Numbered from the stretch's first letter, positions 24,938 to 33,286 are shown. The stretch: DNA of 36,829 bases from Rhodospirillales bacterium (GCA_003165335.1 PLTD01000082.1:1-36829), one strand, 5' to 3'. The notes: a model not told the origin generated them from the letters alone. Numbers and translations are program-made.

Positions 24938-25280
24938 TCTCTTCCCCGCGCGTTGAAGATTGAGTTCGGACTTGCCTCTACACCTGCATCTCAATCGTAA
25001 GCCGAAGTGCAAGTTTCGCTGACGACGCGACCATAAAGTACATTATGGATGTGTGTCTAGAAATATTGCGGGCGAAATGCATAAAAATGTGCGGCCTCAA
25101 TGCGTTCCGCGATCCCTGGGTCGTATTAACTAACATCGCAGGCTGGCTGCCAGCGCGATTCTGTCTTAGAATATTTCTAATTAATATATACTTATGTTTG
25201 TTCGACTCCGGCGTTATCGATACAGGGAAATTTGATCGGCGAACTTGGCAAGCAATGAGCCGACTTAAGGAGAGACCTGG
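24938..25280. promoter_or_regulatory. Divergent regulatory region between the redox operon and the SnoaL-like gene
   Basis: This 343-bp spacer is AT-richer than the flanks and must hold the promoters for the 14.8-kb redox operon (leftward) and the SnoaL-like gene (rightward). It contains an 18-bp near-palindrome at 25031-25048 (CCATAAAGTACATTATGG, one mismatched pair). It also contains TAGAAATATT at 25058-25067, repeated in inverted orientation within the palindrome TAGAATATTTCTA at 25167-25179. I cannot fix either promoter. No gene is supported here. Confidence 0.55.
25031..25048. promoter_or_regulatory. Candidate operator upstream of the redox operon
   Basis: CCATAAAGTACATTATGG is an inverted repeat with one mismatched pair (CCATAA-x-GTAC-x-TTATGG). 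It lies 94 bp upstream of the c554-like start codon. Its half-site TTATG(G) resembles those of the ATAATGCATTAT operators, but the arms are two bases further apart, so it may be for a different regulator. Confidence 0.4.
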
Positions 25281-25727
25281 ATGGAAACCGCTGAGCGTCT
25301 GGGAGCAATTGACGCAATCAAGGCGCTCAAAGCGCGCTATTTCCGTCACATGGATGCTAAAGACTGGGTCGGCTTGGAGTCCGTATTCGCAACAGATTTG
25401 GTCGCCGATTTTCGCGATTCAACCGGGTCCCATGACGAGACGCTCCTTACTGTAGGAGCGGCTCTTTATGTCGCGAATCTGGCGCCTATTCTGCAAAATA
25501 TTACGACCGTTCATCACGGGCACATGTCTGAAATTGAAATAACTTCCGCGACGACTGCCGCTGGTATATGGGCAATGGAAGATTTGCTCTGGGTGCATGA
25601 GGGATCTCCGATCCCATATAAGACGCTGTATGGCTGCGGTCACTATCATGAGACCTACGAGAAACGTGATGGCGCATGGGTGATTAAAACGATCAGGCTC
25701 AACCGCCTGCGCGTGGACGTGACGTGA
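25281..25727 (+). CDS. SnoaL / BaiE-like NTF2-fold dehydratase
   Basis: A 148-residue cone-shaped NTF2-fold protein. The N-terminus AIKALKARYFRHMDAKDW has the Tyr20-x4-Asp25 pair found in bile-acid 7-alpha-dehydratase (BaiE) and scytalone dehydratase-like enzymes. The HHGH segment (residues 78-81) and C-terminal Arg residues match the remaining catalytic positions approximately. Such enzymes dehydrate or isomerise hydroxylated polycyclic substrates. ATG 25281 follows AAGGAGAGA. The gene is divergent from the redox operon and converges on the AlkD-like gene with a 3-bp gap. A steroid-type substrate fits the KshA and KstD genes further along, but this is inference; SnoaL-like proteins are functionally diverse. 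Confidence 0.82.
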   Translation: METAERLGAIDAIKALKARYFRHMDAKDWVGLESVFATDLVADFRDSTGSHDETLLTVGAALYVANLAPILQNITTVHHGHMSEIEITSATTAAGIWAMEDLLWVHEGSPIPYKTLYGCGHYHETYEKRDGAWVIKTIRLNRLRVDVT

Positions 25728-25730
25728 CGG

Positions 25731-26447
25731 CTATACGCCATCCATGTAATCGCGGCGCCGCTGCGGCGTCATGCGTTCGATCGCATAGCTCAGCATGGTG
25801 CGCGGCAGGCGCGGCGCGCGGTCGTCGAGCCAGCGCTCCAATGCCGCCGGGTCGCGCTTGCCTGCCTCGCGTAGCATCCAGCCGCATGCCTTGTGCATCA
25901 AATCCTCGTGGTCGCCGATCAGTCGGTCGCACAAATCGAATGTCGGCTTGAGTTCGCCAGCCCGGATGAAATGCAAGGTCGCCAGCACCGCCACCCGCCG
26001 CCGCCACAGGATGGGCGAAGCCGCCAATTCGTCCAGCAGGGGCCGGTCGCGATTCTGGAGATGCGGCCCGGCGATGTAAGGCGCGCTGCCATCGACCAGC
26101 GCCCAATTATTTACCCGGTCCAGCCGGTTCAAATAGAGCCGGAAGATCGCCTCCCGCTTCGCTGCGTCACTCTTCTTATACTGTATGCCCAATATCATCA
26201 GCGCCAGGGTCCGCGCTTCGAGCACCGCGCTGTCGAGCAGCCGGTCGATCTCATCCAGCGCCATGGTTCGAAAGTCGCGTTCCAGCGCCCGGAGCACCGG
26301 CGTCGCCACGCCGATGAAATAGTCGCCCGTGCCCAGGCTGCCTTGCTTGAAGAACCGCAGCGACGATTCGGCCGCCGCCGGTCGGGCCACGCGATACAGC
26401 GCGGCGAGAGCCGCTTGCGCCGTCGGCGTGTCACCTTCAGGTTTCAT
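25731..26447 (-). CDS. AlkD-like DNA alkylation repair protein
   Basis: A 238-residue all-helical HEAT-like-repeat protein matching the AlkD family in length and motifs (ESSLRFFKQGSLGTGDYFIGVATP near the N-terminus, VNNWALVDGSA, LWRRRVAVLATLHFIR, LMHKACGWMLREAGKRD, LPRTMLSYAIERM). AlkD excises N3- and N7-alkylated bases. I chose ATG 26447, preceded by GGGGAA; the frame runs further upstream but would intrude on the divergent lldD promoter. Base composition is visibly more GC-rich than in the redox operon. With lldD it looks like a housekeeping patch unrelated to the surrounding catabolic genes. Confidence 0.9.
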   Translation of the reverse strand: MKPEGDTPTAQAALAALYRVARPAAAESSLRFFKQGSLGTGDYFIGVATPVLRALERDFRTMALDEIDRLLDSAVLEARTLALMILGIQYKKSDAAKREAIFRLYLNRLDRVNNWALVDGSAPYIAGPHLQNRDRPLLDELAASPILWRRRVAVLATLHFIRAGELKPTFDLCDRLIGDHEDLMHKACGWMLREAGKRDPAALERWLDDRAPRLPRTMLSYAIERMTPQRRRDYMDGV

Positions 26448-26530
26448 TCCGATTCCCCTAACGCTTCCGATAGTGTCCTTATAAAGGGCCATGTAACGGC
26501 GCGGCGATTCGTAAAGTGGGATAGGCAAGG

Positions 26531-27676
26531 ATGAAAGCGGCAGCGGTCCTGGATTATCGCGAACTGGCGCGCCGTCGGCTGCCGCGTTTTCTGTTCGACT
26601 ATATCGATGGCGGGTCCTATGCCGAGGTGACCCTGCGCCGGAATGTGAGCGATCTGGAGCATATCCCGCTGCGCCAGCGTGTTCTGCGCGACGTGTCCGT
26701 GATCGATCTTTCGACGACCTGGTTTGGGCAGAAGCTGAATATGCCAGTGGCGCTCGCCCCGATCGGACTGGCCGGGCTAACGGCGCGGCGCGGCGAAGTC
26801 CAGGCAGCCCGCGCGGCCGAGGCGGCCGGCATACCCTTTTGCCTCTCCACGGTTTCCGCCTGCCCGTTGCCGGAAGTGGCGAAGGGCGTGACCAAGCCGT
26901 TCTGGTTCCAGCTCTATATGATCCGCGACCGCGCCTTCATGGTCGATCTGCTGTTCCAGGCCAAGGCGACCGGGTGTTCGGCGCTGGTCTTCACGGTGGA
27001 CATGCCGGTACCGGGATCGCGCTATCGCGACATGCGATCGGGCCTAGCCGGCGCGCCGGGGCCGATGGGCGCGATCCGGCGATTCGGCCAAGCGCTGGTC
27101 CGGCCGGACTGGGCCTGGGATGTCGGCTTGCTCGGCCGCCCGCATGTGCTGGGCAATGTCGCGCCGGTGCTGCAGGGCAATACCGGGCTGGAGGATTTCT
27201 TCGCCTGGATGCGCGCCAACTTTGACCCGACCGTGACCTGGAAGGACCTGGAATGGGTCCGCGCCAATTGGACGGGCCCGCTGATCATGAAAGGCATACT
27301 CGACCCCGACGATGCCCGTTTGGTCGCCGATCTGGGCGCGGACGGGCTGATCGTCTCAAACCATGGCGGTCGCCAGCTCGACGGCGCGATATCCAGCACC
27401 CGCGCGCTGCCTCCCATCGCCGACGCGGTTGGCGACCGTCTGACCGTACTCTCCGACGGCGGCATCCGCTCCGGTCTCGACGTCGTGCGCATGCTGGCGC
27501 TGGGCGCGAAAGGCGTCCTGCTCGGCCGCGCCTGGGCCTATGCGCTGGCTGGAGGCGGCCAGGCTGGCGTCGCCCACATGCTGCGCCTTATCGAAGCGGA
27601 GATGCGGGTGGCGATGGCGCTGACCGGGGTGACTTCGGTGACCGAGATCGACAGGTCGCTGCTCGCCGCTATTTAG
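26531..27676 (+). CDS. lldD: FMN-dependent L-lactate dehydrogenase / alpha-hydroxy-acid oxidase
   Basis: A 381-residue TIM-barrel flavoenzyme oxidising L-lactate (or a similar 2-hydroxy acid) to pyruvate and passing electrons to the respiratory quinone pool. It shows LFDYIDGG with Tyr24, FQLYM, and the active-site block [10 protein letters not shown] with catalytic His278. A late FMN-phosphate segment ([28 protein letters not shown]) is also present. ATG 26531 is preceded by a short AAGG. It is divergent from the AlkD-like gene with an 83-bp gap, and a repeat-rich spacer follows. Substrate specificity among lactate, mandelate and glycolate cannot be settled from sequence; lactate is the default for this subgroup. 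Confidence 0.88.
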   Translation: MKAAAVLDYRELARRRLPRFLFDYIDGGSYAEVTLRRNVSDLEHIPLRQRVLRDVSVIDLSTTWFGQKLNMPVALAPIGLAGLTARRGEVQAARAAEAAGIPFCLSTVSACPLPEVAKGVTKPFWFQLYMIRDRAFMVDLLFQAKATGCSALVFTVDMPVPGSRYRDMRSGLAGAPGPMGAIRRFGQALVRPDWAWDVGLLGRPHVLGNVAPVLQGNTGLEDFFAWMRANFDPTVTWKDLEWVRANWTGPLIMKGILDPDDARLVADLGADGLIVSNHGGRQLDGAISSTRALPPIADAVGDRLTVLSDGGIRSGLDVVRMLALGAKGVLLGRAWAYALAGGGQAGVAHMLRLIEAEMRVAMALTGVTSVTEIDRSLLAAI

Positions 27677-27699
27677 GTTGAAAAACCAACTCACCAACA

Positions 27700-27867
27700 C
27701 GCCAAGGTAAATCCAGTTTTTCAACCGATTGCGCAGATTCACGCAGATTATGATTTTTTCGCTGCGCGGCCTGCGCCGCCGGAAGCGGTAAAAACTGGAT
27801 TTGTATCTGCGTTAATCTGCGTAACCAGCTGATAAAAATTCGTAGCCTTGACGTCTTTGCGCCTTGG
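27700..27867. repeat. Mosaic of inverted and tandem short repeats after lldD
   Basis: The 208-bp gap between converging lldD and aldo/keto reductase genes holds three pairs of inverted arms. CGCCAAGG (27700-27707) pairs with CCTTGGCG near 27862. The 13-mer AAATCCAGTTTTT (27709-27721) pairs with AAAAACTGGATTT (27790-27802). The 10-bp tandem CGCAGATTCA CGCAGATTA (27732-27750) pairs with ATCTGCGTTA ATCTGCGTAA (27805-27824). It resembles dispersed intergenic repeats seen in many genomes and could also terminate transcription on both sides. Confidence 0.7.
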
Positions 27868-27884
27868 CGTTTCGGCTTTTCTCA

Positions 27885-28916
27885 CTACCCCCGATGATTA
27901 TCGAACTTGTCGTAATTCCCCCGGCCGAACGAGAAATCGCGGACGAATTGCTGCTTCAACATATTATGCGGGAAACCCATATCGATCGCCGTCGCCGCGT
28001 CGATCTGCTTCAGTTGTGCATCGTCCAAGGTCACGTTCAGACAGCCGATATTGTCTTTAATCTGGGCGACATTGCGACCGCCTATGATAGGGATGATGTC
28101 ACCCCATTTGGACATTTGACGAATCGCGGCCAGAGCGACCTGAGACGGCGAGCAGCCATAGCCCTTTGCGACATCGGCAACCAGCCGTGCGATCTCCATA
28201 TGTCTGGGTGGAATGTGAGCTGCCTGCTGCCGGGTTGCCTCTGCGGTTCCGTTGCCCAGAAATTTGCCGGTCAGGACACCCTGAGCCAATGGCGACCATG
28301 CGGTCATACCAAGATCAAGCTCCTTCGCCATCGGCAGCAACTCCCGCTCGGCGGTCCGCTCGACAAGACTGTATTCAACCTGAATACCGACGAACGGCGA
28401 CCAACCACGCAAATCGGCCAGCATATTTGCGCGGGATATCTGCCATGCCGGTGTGTCCGAAATAGCGACGTAAAGAACTTTGCCTGCGGAGACGAGGTCG
28501 TCCAAACCCCGCATGATTTCATCTATCGGCGTCGTGCCTTCCCAGAAATGGACCAGATATAGGTCGATCTGATCTGTCCCGAGCCGCACCAGGCTTTCCT
28601 CCACGCAGCGCATCATGTTCTTGCGGCTGTTTCCGGACTTGGAAATATCCGTGCCTGTCGACGGAGTGTATTTCGTCGCCACAACAAAATGGTCGCGATC
28701 CGACTGGATAAATTCGCCGACCAGCCGCTCGCTCGCACCTTCGGTATAGACATGAGCGGTGTCGATGAATGTGCCCCCCGCCTCGGCGAAAGCATCGAAC
28801 ATTGCGCGACTTTCTTCGTCATTCGCGCCCCAACCCCAGTTGTCACCGAATGTCATCGCACCGAGGCACAATTCCGAGACGCGAAGGCCCGATCTGCCAT
28901 GCAGCTTGTAACGCAT
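27885..28916 (-). CDS. Aldo/keto reductase
   Basis: A 343-residue NADPH-dependent AKR with the (beta/alpha)8 fold. The catalytic tetrad is visible: Asp and Tyr in FIDTAHVYTEGASE, Lys in FVVATKYTP, His in DLYLVHFWEG. The GSCxxS-type cofactor region is replaced by later motifs such as MTAWSPLAQGVLTGKF and IPIIGGRN, typical of the YajO/Tas-like branch. ATG 28916 has AAGGGGAA upstream. It is divergent from the KshA-like gene with a 108-bp shared promoter region, so it may reduce a ketone or aldehyde in the same pathway. Substrate is unknown. Confidence 0.9.
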   Translation of the reverse strand: MRYKLHGRSGLRVSELCLGAMTFGDNWGWGANDEESRAMFDAFAEAGGTFIDTAHVYTEGASERLVGEFIQSDRDHFVVATKYTPSTGTDISKSGNSRKNMMRCVEESLVRLGTDQIDLYLVHFWEGTTPIDEIMRGLDDLVSAGKVLYVAISDTPAWQISRANMLADLRGWSPFVGIQVEYSLVERTAERELLPMAKELDLGMTAWSPLAQGVLTGKFLGNGTAEATRQQAAHIPPRHMEIARLVADVAKGYGCSPSQVALAAIRQMSKWGDIIPIIGGRNVAQIKDNIGCLNVTLDDAQLKQIDAATAIDMGFPHNMLKQQFVRDFSFGRGNYDKFDNHRG

Positions 28917-29024
28917 GAAATTTCCCCTTGCCCTTCCAGTGGCGATGCATGGTTAACTGCGTGACTGTAACCGCCGCACGGAATTATGATCGACCACTGC
29001 GGTACAGGCAAACGGGGAAAGTAG

Positions 29025-30185
29025 ATGCCGGACACGGTAATGGCCGAACGATGTGCCGTCCGAGAAATCGAGAGCAGCCCAATTCCGCAGCGCTTTGCAC
29101 GCGGCTGGCACTGCCTGGGGCCGGCTTCGATGTTCAAGGACCGGAAGCCTCATGCAATAGAGGCGTTCGGCACTAAGCTGGTCGTCTTCCAGGGCGAGGA
29201 CGGCAAGCTCAACGTGCTGAACGCGTTCTGCCTCCATATGGGCGGAGACCTTTCCGACGGCAGGATCGTCGGCAACACCGTCGCCTGCCCGTTCCACGAC
29301 TGGCGCTGGGCCGGAGACGGGCAATGCGTTTCGGTGCCCTATTCCAAGAAGATCCCCCAAGGCGCGCGCACCCGGTCCTGGGTCGTGCGCGAGGTCAACA
29401 AGCACCTGATCATCTGGAACGATCCGGAAGGCAATCCGCCGGATATCGAGGTTCCCGTGATCACCGGCGCCTATAGCGACGACTGGAGTTCCGACTGGGC
29501 ATGGTCCGAGGCCATCGTCGAGAACCACCCGCGAGAACTGATCGACAACCTCGCCGACATGCCGCACTTCTTCTATGTCCACGGCGAGCGGAAGGGAGCG
29601 CAACCGGGCTATTTCAAATGCGTGTTCGATAAGCATGTCGCGACTCAATACATGGAGTGCGGCTCGGAAGAGGCGACAGCGACCTATGACCGCGACGGGC
29701 ATTACGAGGGCGACCCGGAGAAGATCGATGGGTTCTTGAGGTCGGAATCCACTTGGAATGGCCCCGCTTATTCGGTCGACTATCTTTGGTGGCGCCTGCC
29801 CGAAGTCGGCATGCTGTATTCGGTTCTGTTCCTGTCCATCCTGCCGATCACGCCGGGCAAGTTCCGCCTGGGTGTCGGTGTACTGACGCAGAAGAAGGCG
29901 GGCTTGAGCGAGGAACAGAACCACGTCCGGCACATGGCAAACTTCGAGGGACTGAAGGCCGCTACTTTCCAGGACATTCGGATCTGGCAGCGCAAAGCTC
30001 GGATCGACAACCCGCTGGTAACGGAAAGCGACGGCCCCGTTTATCGGCTGCGCACCTGGTACGACCAATTCTATGTCGACCGAGCAGATATCCGCCCGCA
30101 GTCAGTGGCCCATTTCGAGAAGTTCGTCGACACAGGATACGCCAACGAGGTTTGGGCCAAGGAAATCGCCGAATCTCAGACCTGA
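29025..30185 (+). CDS. kshA: KshA-like 3-ketosteroid 9-alpha-hydroxylase, oxygenase component
   Basis: A 386-residue Rieske oxygenase closely following the KshA pattern: FARGWHCLG, AFGTKLVVFQGEDGKLNVL, CLHMGGDLSDG, VACPFHDWRWAGDG, then VPYSKKIPQGARTRSW. Rieske ligands are C69-x-H71 and C88-x-x-H91; the catalytic iron site is D178-x-x-H181-x4-H186 in NLADMPHFFYVH. KshA hydroxylates 3-ketosteroids at C9, which together with delta-1-dehydrogenation opens ring B. ATG 29025 has CGGGGAAAG upstream. It heads an operon with LLM, KstD-like and nitroreductase-fold genes, so steroid-type chemistry fits well. The reductase KshB is not in the window. Sphingomonads carry many KshA paralogues, so the exact substrate is open. 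Confidence 0.85.
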   Translation: MPDTVMAERCAVREIESSPIPQRFARGWHCLGPASMFKDRKPHAIEAFGTKLVVFQGEDGKLNVLNAFCLHMGGDLSDGRIVGNTVACPFHDWRWAGDGQCVSVPYSKKIPQGARTRSWVVREVNKHLIIWNDPEGNPPDIEVPVITGAYSDDWSSDWAWSEAIVENHPRELIDNLADMPHFFYVHGERKGAQPGYFKCVFDKHVATQYMECGSEEATATYDRDGHYEGDPEKIDGFLRSESTWNGPAYSVDYLWWRLPEVGMLYSVLFLSILPITPGKFRLGVGVLTQKKAGLSEEQNHVRHMANFEGLKAATFQDIRIWQRKARIDNPLVTESDGPVYRLRTWYDQFYVDRADIRPQSVAHFEKFVDTGYANEVWAKEIAESQT

Positions 30186-30207
30186 ACTTTCCCCAAGGAC
30201 AAGAAGA

Positions 30208-31149
30208 ATGAACAGAACCGGCGCTAAGCCGAAGGTCATGCTCGCCATGAGCGAGTTGTTCACGCTGCTACCCGCTGAGGAGGAGCATCGCCATCTCGAA
30301 TTCGCCCGGATCGCTGAGGCAGAGGGTATCGAAGGCCTGTTCGTCAGCGAGCATGTGGTAATGGGGCCAAGCGCCGGCGCGCTCGGCCGGCCTGACAATC
30401 CGCGCCAGTTTGTGATGCCGGGCATGCAGGACCCGGCTACGCCGTGGCCCAGCCCTCTAATCAAACTCGCGGCCATGGCGGGCGCGACCTCCACCATCCG
30501 CGTCATCTCGGCAGCGATCATTGCCCCGCTGCGCCATCCAATTCTGCTCGCCAAGGACCTGGCGACGCTGGACCTGATCTCGAACGGTCGCTTCACCGTC
30601 ATGCCGACGGTCAGTTGGCATACCGAGGAATATCAGTCGATGCAGATCGACTTCGCCTCGCGCGGCCGGCGATTGGACGAGCATCTGGCGATCTGGAAGA
30701 CGCTGTGGGAGGACACGCCGGCCGCCTATAACGGTGAATTCTATCAGTTCGCCAACACCTTCTTCGCGCCCAAACCCGACCGGAGCAGGCTTAAAATATG
30801 GTTCGGAGGCATGGAACTGAGGCCCAGCCTGCTGAAGCGGATCACATCCTACGCCGACGGCCTGTTCATGGGCTTCCCCTTGAGCGAGGACAACAAGGCG
30901 CTGCTCGACCTCACGATGGCCGCCGCCGGACGCAGCGCCGACGAACTCGAGATCGCCGGCTGGCTGGTACCAAGCTTCCCGGATGGCGGCCCCGCCGACT
31001 TCGACGCCACACTGGACGCGCAGCTCCACACGCTGGTGTCTCAGGGCTGCGACTTGATCGCGATCAAGCCGTCCAACTTCATCGACGATCCGAACGGGAT
31101 GGCAGCCTTCTGCCGGCATGTCCTCAGGCGCATCGACGGGATGTTTTGA
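30208..31149 (+). CDS. LLM-class flavin/F420-dependent oxidoreductase
   Basis: A 313-residue luciferase-like TIM-barrel protein of the TIGR03619-like F420 branch. Landmarks are AEAEGIEGLFVSEHVVM, RVISAAIIAPLRHPILLAKDLATLDLISNGRF, and FFAPKPDRSRLKIWFGGME. Such enzymes use FMN or coenzyme F420 for hydride transfer or monooxygenation. ATG 30208 follows AAGGACAAGAAG, 22 bp after the kshA stop; an upstream in-frame start at 30073 would lie inside kshA. Its TGA shares one base with the next ATG (TGATG), so translation is coupled to the KstD-like gene. Whether it really uses F420 depends on whether the host makes that cofactor. Confidence 0.87.
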   Translation: MNRTGAKPKVMLAMSELFTLLPAEEEHRHLEFARIAEAEGIEGLFVSEHVVMGPSAGALGRPDNPRQFVMPGMQDPATPWPSPLIKLAAMAGATSTIRVISAAIIAPLRHPILLAKDLATLDLISNGRFTVMPTVSWHTEEYQSMQIDFASRGRRLDEHLAIWKTLWEDTPAAYNGEFYQFANTFFAPKPDRSRLKIWFGGMELRPSLLKRITSYADGLFMGFPLSEDNKALLDLTMAAAGRSADELEIAGWLVPSFPDGGPADFDATLDAQLHTLVSQGCDLIAIKPSNFIDDPNGMAAFCRHVLRRIDGMF

Positions 31150-32729
31150 TGGACCAGGATTTCGAATGCGACGTACTTATTGTCGGCAGCGGCGGCGGGG
31201 CGCTCACCGGGGCGTTCGTCGCGGCGTCGGAGGGACTCGACGTCTTGGTGGTCGAAAGCACCGACCGGTTCGGCGGCACCACCTGCTATTCCGGGGGCGC
31301 GGTCTGGCTGCCGGGCAACCAAGCCTCGGCGAGGGGCGGGCTAGATGACACGAACGACGTCGCGCTCGACTACTTTCAGAAAGTCGTCGGCGACCGCACG
31401 CCGGCCGATCTGCAGCGCGCCTTCGTGCGCAACGGCCCGGCCGTGGTCGAATATCTCGAACGCAGCCGGCATATCGATTTCTTCTGGTTCGCCTTCCCGG
31501 ATTACTACGGCGATATCGGTTGCCCACCGGCCCATCCGCGCGGTCGCGATATATTGACCGCGCCGCTGCCGGCATCCGAACTCGGCGAATTCGCCGGCAA
31601 GGTTCGCTCAGGCATGCCGGCTGATATCTCAGGCTTCCCCGAGCCCGATTTCCTGGGCGGTGGACGCGGGCTGGTGGGCCGGCTGCTGCTCGCCTGTTCC
31701 GACGCTGACGTACGTTTCCTGCTGAACTGCGAGATGGACACGCTGATCGTCGAGGATGGCAGGGTGGTCGGCGCCGAGGCCGATAACGATGGGCGTCGCA
31801 CCATGATACGCGCCCGCAAAGGCGTGCTGATTGCGGCCGGTGGGTTCGAGCGTAACCAGGCGATGCGCGACGAATTCGGCGTCGCCGGATCGGCCGAATG
31901 GTCGTGCGGCGCGCCGGGCGGCACCGGCAAAGCGATCCGAGCTGGGATGGAGATCGGCGCGGCGACAGACCTGATGAGCGAATGCTGGTGGATGCCCGGC
32001 TTGACCCAGCCGAACGGCCGCACCGGCTTCATCGCCGCCGTCAATGGCGGCATCATCGTCAACGCGGCGGGCGAACGCTTCGGCAACGAGACCGGCCCAT
32101 ACGACCGGTTCGGCCGCAAGATGCGCGCCGGCGATGCGACCGGCGTCGATCATGTCCCGGCTTGGTGGATCTGGGATGCGTCGCTCGGGCCGTCGGTGCC
32201 CTCGGCTGCTATTTCGATGCCTGTCTTGGACTTCGAAACATATGAGCGCGCCGGCCTTTGGAGAAAGGGGGCCACGCTTGCGGAATTGGCCGGCAAGATC
32301 GGTGTCGATGCCGACGGATTGGAGCGCACCGTCACGCGCTTCAACGACTATTGCCAGACCGGCGTCGACGCGGATTTCCACCGAGGCGAGACGCCCTACG
32401 ACATCTATATCGCCCGCGAACTTTCCGCCGTGATGGGCCGCGATCCGGTCAATCCGGTCGGCACCCCCAACCCCTGCCTGATCCCAATCAAGTCTGGGCC
32501 GTTCTATGCCGCGAAAGTCGGCCTCGGCGACTTGGGCAGCAAAGGCGGCCTGAAGACCGACGCCAATGCCCGCGTCCTCCGCCCCGACGGCTCGGTAATT
32601 CCAGGCCTCTATGCTGCCGGCGACACGATGGCTGCCGCCTCAGGCGAGGCCTATCCGGCGCCCGGCACGCCGATCGGCAGCAGCATGGTGTTTTCTTATC
32701 TAGCGGCGATGGATATTGCGCGCGAATGA
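31149..32729 (+). CDS. KstD-like FAD-dependent 3-ketosteroid dehydrogenase
   Basis: A 526-residue flavoprotein of the fumarate-reductase/KstD superfamily. It starts MDQDFECDVLIVGSGGGALTG (dinucleotide motif) and then FGGTTCYSGGAVWLPGN. The C-terminal block GDLGSKGGLKTD, VLRPDGSVIPGLYAAGDT and EAYPAPGTPIGSSM matches KstD. Y502 and G506 have the same spacing as catalytic Tyr487 and Gly491 of Rhodococcus KstD1. It would desaturate ring A (delta-1 or delta-4) of a 3-ketosteroid. The long frame from 30798 is an artefact of overlap with the LLM gene; ATG 31149 overlaps that stop by one base. It is translationally coupled in the kshA operon. Confidence 0.85.
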   Translation: MDQDFECDVLIVGSGGGALTGAFVAASEGLDVLVVESTDRFGGTTCYSGGAVWLPGNQASARGGLDDTNDVALDYFQKVVGDRTPADLQRAFVRNGPAVVEYLERSRHIDFFWFAFPDYYGDIGCPPAHPRGRDILTAPLPASELGEFAGKVRSGMPADISGFPEPDFLGGGRGLVGRLLLACSDADVRFLLNCEMDTLIVEDGRVVGAEADNDGRRTMIRARKGVLIAAGGFERNQAMRDEFGVAGSAEWSCGAPGGTGKAIRAGMEIGAATDLMSECWWMPGLTQPNGRTGFIAAVNGGIIVNAAGERFGNETGPYDRFGRKMRAGDATGVDHVPAWWIWDASLGPSVPSAAISMPVLDFETYERAGLWRKGATLAELAGKIGVDADGLERTVTRFNDYCQTGVDADFHRGETPYDIYIARELSAVMGRDPVNPVGTPNPCLIPIKSGPFYAAKVGLGDLGSKGGLKTDANARVLRPDGSVIPGLYAAGDTMAAASGEAYPAPGTPIGSSMVFSYLAAMDIARE

Positions 32730-32746
32730 ATGACAGGGGAGACCGC

Positions 32747-33274
32747 ATGACGGCAGCCAAAGAGGACATTAAAGCGCGTGAGAAATTCTCGTCGCGCGGG
32801 AAGACCTATTGGCTGATCCTGCGCGGCCGCTGGGGCCTTGCCGTCGATCGGCATCTCGTGCGCTGGACCGGCTTTTCGCTGATAACTTGGCAATATGCCA
32901 AGGCCGGCGGCGTGCCATATCGGCCGGTGATCTTGCTGACGACCACTGGCGCCCGGACAGGCAGGGAACGCCGGGCGGTGCTGCCTTTTTACCAGCGAGG
33001 TGCGAACTTCATCATCGTCGGCAGTAACGGCGGCGGCCCCAAGGATCCGAACTGGGTCATCAACCTGCGCGCAAGCCCGGATTGCGCGGTTCGCTATCAA
33101 AGCCGTTCGCAACCCATGCAGGCCCACGTCCCGGCCGGAGAAGAACGCGACCGCCTTCTCGAAGACCTCGCCGCCGAACAGCCCTTCGTCCGCAACTACG
33201 ACACCGAAACCAGGCGAAACGGCCGCGAATTGCCGCTCGTTGTCCTGACGCCCCGCGCCGACACGGTTCATTGA
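32747..33274 (+). CDS. Deazaflavin-dependent nitroreductase-family protein (Ddn/DUF385 type)
   Basis: A 175-residue split-barrel protein of the F420/FMN-binding Ddn-like family. The core reads PVILLTTTGARTGRERRAVLPFYQRGANFIIVGSNGGGPKDPNWVINLRASP, which carries the family's TxGAKTG-like and SxGG-x3-PxWxxNL motifs. Mycobacterial relatives use F420H2 to reduce quinones, nitro groups or enones. I chose ATG 32747, with AGGGGAG (32735-32741) upstream; another ATG at 32726 overlaps the KstD stop and would add seven residues. It is last in the kshA-LLM-kstD operon and converges on the SDR. A reductase for an enone or quinone intermediate is plausible. Confidence 0.88.
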   Translation: MTAAKEDIKAREKFSSRGKTYWLILRGRWGLAVDRHLVRWTGFSLITWQYAKAGGVPYRPVILLTTTGARTGRERRAVLPFYQRGANFIIVGSNGGGPKDPNWVINLRASPDCAVRYQSRSQPMQAHVPAGEERDRLLEDLAAEQPFVRNYDTETRRNGRELPLVVLTPRADTVH

Positions 33275-33286
33275 GGCCGTGCGGAC

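Noticed and set aside
28953-30068. 371-residue minus-strand frame opposite kshA
   Set aside because: It is antisense to a secure KshA-like gene, has no family motif, and long antisense frames are expected in GC-rich DNA.
30457-31119. 220-residue minus-strand frame opposite the LLM gene
   Set aside because: It has no recognisable domain and mirrors a well-supported gene.
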